NCBI GenBank assembly: GCA_023392135.1
Contig: JAEVZQ010000084.1
Span: 1-7,562 of the forward strand
Length of the DNA: 7,562 bases
Direction: 5' to 3'
Source of the DNA: Pseudomonadota bacterium
GTDB taxonomy: Bacteria; Pseudomonadota; Alphaproteobacteria; Rhizobiales; Hyphomicrobiaceae
The notes below the pieces were generated by a model. The model did not search any database and was not told where the DNA came from. It saw only the letters and a list, made by a program, of their open reading frames with translations. This document shows, one piece after another, positions 6,467 to 7,562 of this stretch. How positions within the stretch are numbered: position 1 is the first letter of the stretch; each line of letters begins with the position of its first letter. Position numbers and translations under genes: made by a program.

Positions 6467-6472
6467 GGGAGG
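6467..6472 (+). promoter_or_regulatory. Ribosome binding site of the plus-strand TRAP binding protein
   Basis: GGGAGG lies nine bases before the ATG at 6482. A second site, AGGAGAGG at 6425-6432, precedes an in-frame GTG at 6440 by seven bases, so both starts have support. The ATG is preferred because it puts the twin-arginine motif at residues 5-6. Confidence 0.55.
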
Positions 6473-6481
6473 CACCGAACC

Positions 6482-7531
6482 ATGTCGATTAGCCGCCGCA
6501 CTTTCGTTGCGACTGCCGGAGCCAGTATTGCTGCGCCCGCCATCCTCCGCGTGACGAGGGCGAATGCCGCCGAGGTGACGCTGAGGTTGCATCACTTCCT
6601 TCCGGCCGTTGCCAGCGTCCCCAAGCACATGCTGGAGCCGTGGGCCAAGCGTATCGAAAGCGGAACTGGCGGCCGTTTGAAGATCGAGCTTTATCCCTCC
6701 ATGCAACTCGGAGGAAGGCCGCCGCAGCTCTATGATCAGGCCAAGGACGGTGTGGCCGATATCGTCTGGACTTTGCCGGGCTATACCGCGGGCCGGTTCC
6801 CCTCGACGGAGGTGCTCGAGCTGCCATTCGTGGCGGCGCGGACGGCGCGCGGTAATGCGCGCGCGGCTCAGGAGTTTGCCGACCAGCACCTTCAGGACGA
6901 AACCAAGGACGTCAAGCTGCTCTGCTTCTGGTGCCACGATCACGGTCTCATCCACGCGAAGCGTCAGGTCAAGACGATGGCCGACCTCGAGGGCCTCAAG
7001 CTGCGCTTCCCCACGCGGCTCGCGGGCGAGGCCTTGAAGGCGCTCGGCGCCAGCCCGATCGGCATGCCGGTGCCGCAGGTTCCGGAGAGCCTGGCGCAGG
7101 GGGTGATCGACGGTGCTGTCATTCCATGGGAGGTCGTGCCGTCGATCAAGGTGCACGAGCTGGTGAAGTATCACACCGAGATCCCCGGTTCGCCCACGCT
7201 CTACACCGCCACGTTCATGCTGGCGATGAACCGGCCGAAATACGAGAGCCTGCCCGACGACCTGAGGAAGGTGGTCGATGAGCAGTCCGGAATGGCGCTT
7301 GCGACCGAAGCGGGCAAGATGTTCGACGATGTCGGCGCGAAGATCTCGGAGATGGTGAGAAAGCGTGGAAATATCATCAACGCTATCAGCGAGGACGAGA
7401 AGGCCCGCTGGATAGAGGCGACCAAACCCGTCGTCAGCAACTGGATCAAGGAAGTCGAGTCGCGGAATATCGACGGCGCCAAGCTGCTTGAAGCGGCGAA
7501 GGCGGCATTGGCCAAATACGAGCGGGCTTGA
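6482..7531 (+). CDS. TRAP transporter solute-binding protein, DctP family
   Basis: This 349-residue periplasmic binding protein captures an organic acid, usually a carboxylate, and delivers it to a DctQ/DctM sodium-driven permease. A Tat-like leader opens it (MSISRRTFVATAG, twin Arg at 5-6), with probable cleavage after RANA near residue 29. The mature part shows DctP-family landmarks: strand VTLRLHHFLP, LYPSMQLGG near 71-78, DGVADIVW near 89-96, ELPF near 113-116, the ADLEGLKLRFPT segment with the ligand-anchoring Arg175, GVIDGAVIPWEVV near 207-219, and a helical C-terminal tail. Length is normal for the family and the key Arg is kept, unlike the relative encoded at 5715-4672. A GTG at 6440 with its own ribosome site would add 14 residues. 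A probable DUF1330 gene follows after 13 bases; the permease genes, if linked, must lie past the right edge. The substrate cannot be assigned. Confidence 0.93.
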   Translation: MSISRRTFVATAGASIAAPAILRVTRANAAEVTLRLHHFLPAVASVPKHMLEPWAKRIESGTGGRLKIELYPSMQLGGRPPQLYDQAKDGVADIVWTLPGYTAGRFPSTEVLELPFVAARTARGNARAAQEFADQHLQDETKDVKLLCFWCHDHGLIHAKRQVKTMADLEGLKLRFPTRLAGEALKALGASPIGMPVPQVPESLAQGVIDGAVIPWEVVPSIKVHELVKYHTEIPGSPTLYTATFMLAMNRPKYESLPDDLRKVVDEQSGMALATEAGKMFDDVGAKISEMVRKRGNIINAISEDEKARWIEATKPVVSNWIKEVESRNIDGAKLLEAAKAALAKYERA

Positions 7532-7533
7532 GC

Positions 7534-7540
7534 AGGAGAG
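7534..7540 (+). promoter_or_regulatory. Ribosome binding site of the last, truncated gene
   Basis: AGGAGAG stands four bases before the ATG at 7545, right after the stop of the TRAP binding protein. It supports a real, translationally linked gene at the window edge. Confidence 0.65.
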
Positions 7541-7544
7541 TGAA

Positions 7545-7562
7545 ATGGCGAAGGGCTACTGG
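7545..7562 (+). CDS. Start of a probable DUF1330 protein (six codons only)
   Basis: Only ATG plus five codons are in the window, giving MAKGYW. This N-terminus is characteristic of many small (about 95-residue) DUF1330 proteins, which have a ferredoxin-like dimeric alpha/beta barrel fold and often sit in catabolic or transport operons. The gene begins 13 bases after the TRAP binding protein stop, with a good ribosome site, so it is almost surely in the same operon. The family call rests on six residues and is therefore tentative; the presence of a gene is more certain. Confidence 0.5.

Larger units (their letters stand above)
6196..6481. promoter_or_regulatory. Divergent intergenic region between two TRAP-related operons
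   Basis: These 286 bases separate the minus-strand thioredoxin-fold gene from the plus-strand TRAP binding protein and must hold the promoters of both. They contain the nested inverted repeat at 6243-6274, a further GGTTAA half-site at 6294-6299, and a GC-rich inverted repeat at 6334-6347. No promoter hexamer pair was convincing on either strand. The minus-strand open frame over 6262-6543 crosses into the opposing gene and is not credible as a gene. Confidence 0.6.

Noticed and set aside
6262..6543. 93-codon minus-strand frame across the divergent promoter region
   Set aside because: It runs into the opposing gene, has low-complexity composition and no ribosome site, and covers DNA that must hold promoters.
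6458..7174. 238-codon minus-strand open frame opposite the plus-strand TRAP binding protein
   Set aside because: It is a mirror of the GC-rich coding strand, with no recognisable domain and no ribosome site; the opposing gene is well supported.
1..7562. tRNA, rRNA, CRISPR arrays, insertion-sequence ends, attachment sites and replication origins
   Set aside because: A scan of both strands by eye found no cloverleaf, no regularly spaced repeats, no transposase motif and no iteron cluster.

Overview
The window is GC-rich, densely coded DNA typical of a free-living alphaproteobacterium. The taxonomic call is an inference. It rests on the base composition, the codon use, the fused indolepyruvate:ferredoxin oxidoreductase with its C-terminal DUF6537-like region, and the two TRAP-type solute-binding proteins with Tat-like leaders. 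No tRNA, rRNA, CRISPR array, insertion sequence or phage gene was seen.

Layout. Five genes lie on the minus strand and two on the plus strand, and they diverge from a 286-base gap at 6196-6481. In minus-strand transcription order they are: a membrane-anchored thioredoxin-fold protein (6195-5806); a divergent TakP/DctP-like periplasmic binding protein (5715-4672); a 209-base gap with several inverted repeats; a complete 1163-residue fused 2-oxoacid:ferredoxin oxidoreductase (4462-971); a Nudix hydrolase (891-481, or 984-481 from an alternative start); and the first 144 codons of an MFS transporter that runs off the left edge (433-1). On the plus strand are a canonical DctP-family TRAP binding protein (6482-7531) and the first six codons of a probable DUF1330 protein (from 7545), cut by the right edge.

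How the genes may work together. The plus-strand pair looks like the start of a TRAP-uptake or small catabolic operon; no DctQ or DctM permease gene is visible. The minus-strand pair (thioredoxin-fold plus orphan binding protein) looks like a small cell-envelope module. Its binding protein has lost most residues that TakP relatives use to hold a 2-oxoacid and sodium, and it lacks part of the first lobe. The oxidoreductase decarboxylates aryl or other 2-oxoacids to acyl-CoA in the cytoplasm. Its nearness to a 2-oxoacid-binding-protein relative is suggestive but not proof of a link.

The most notable items are the degenerate binding site of the 5715-4672 protein, its pairing with a thioredoxin-fold protein, and a nested inverted repeat at 6243-6274 in the divergent promoter region. 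No clear new multi-gene defence or mobile system was found.
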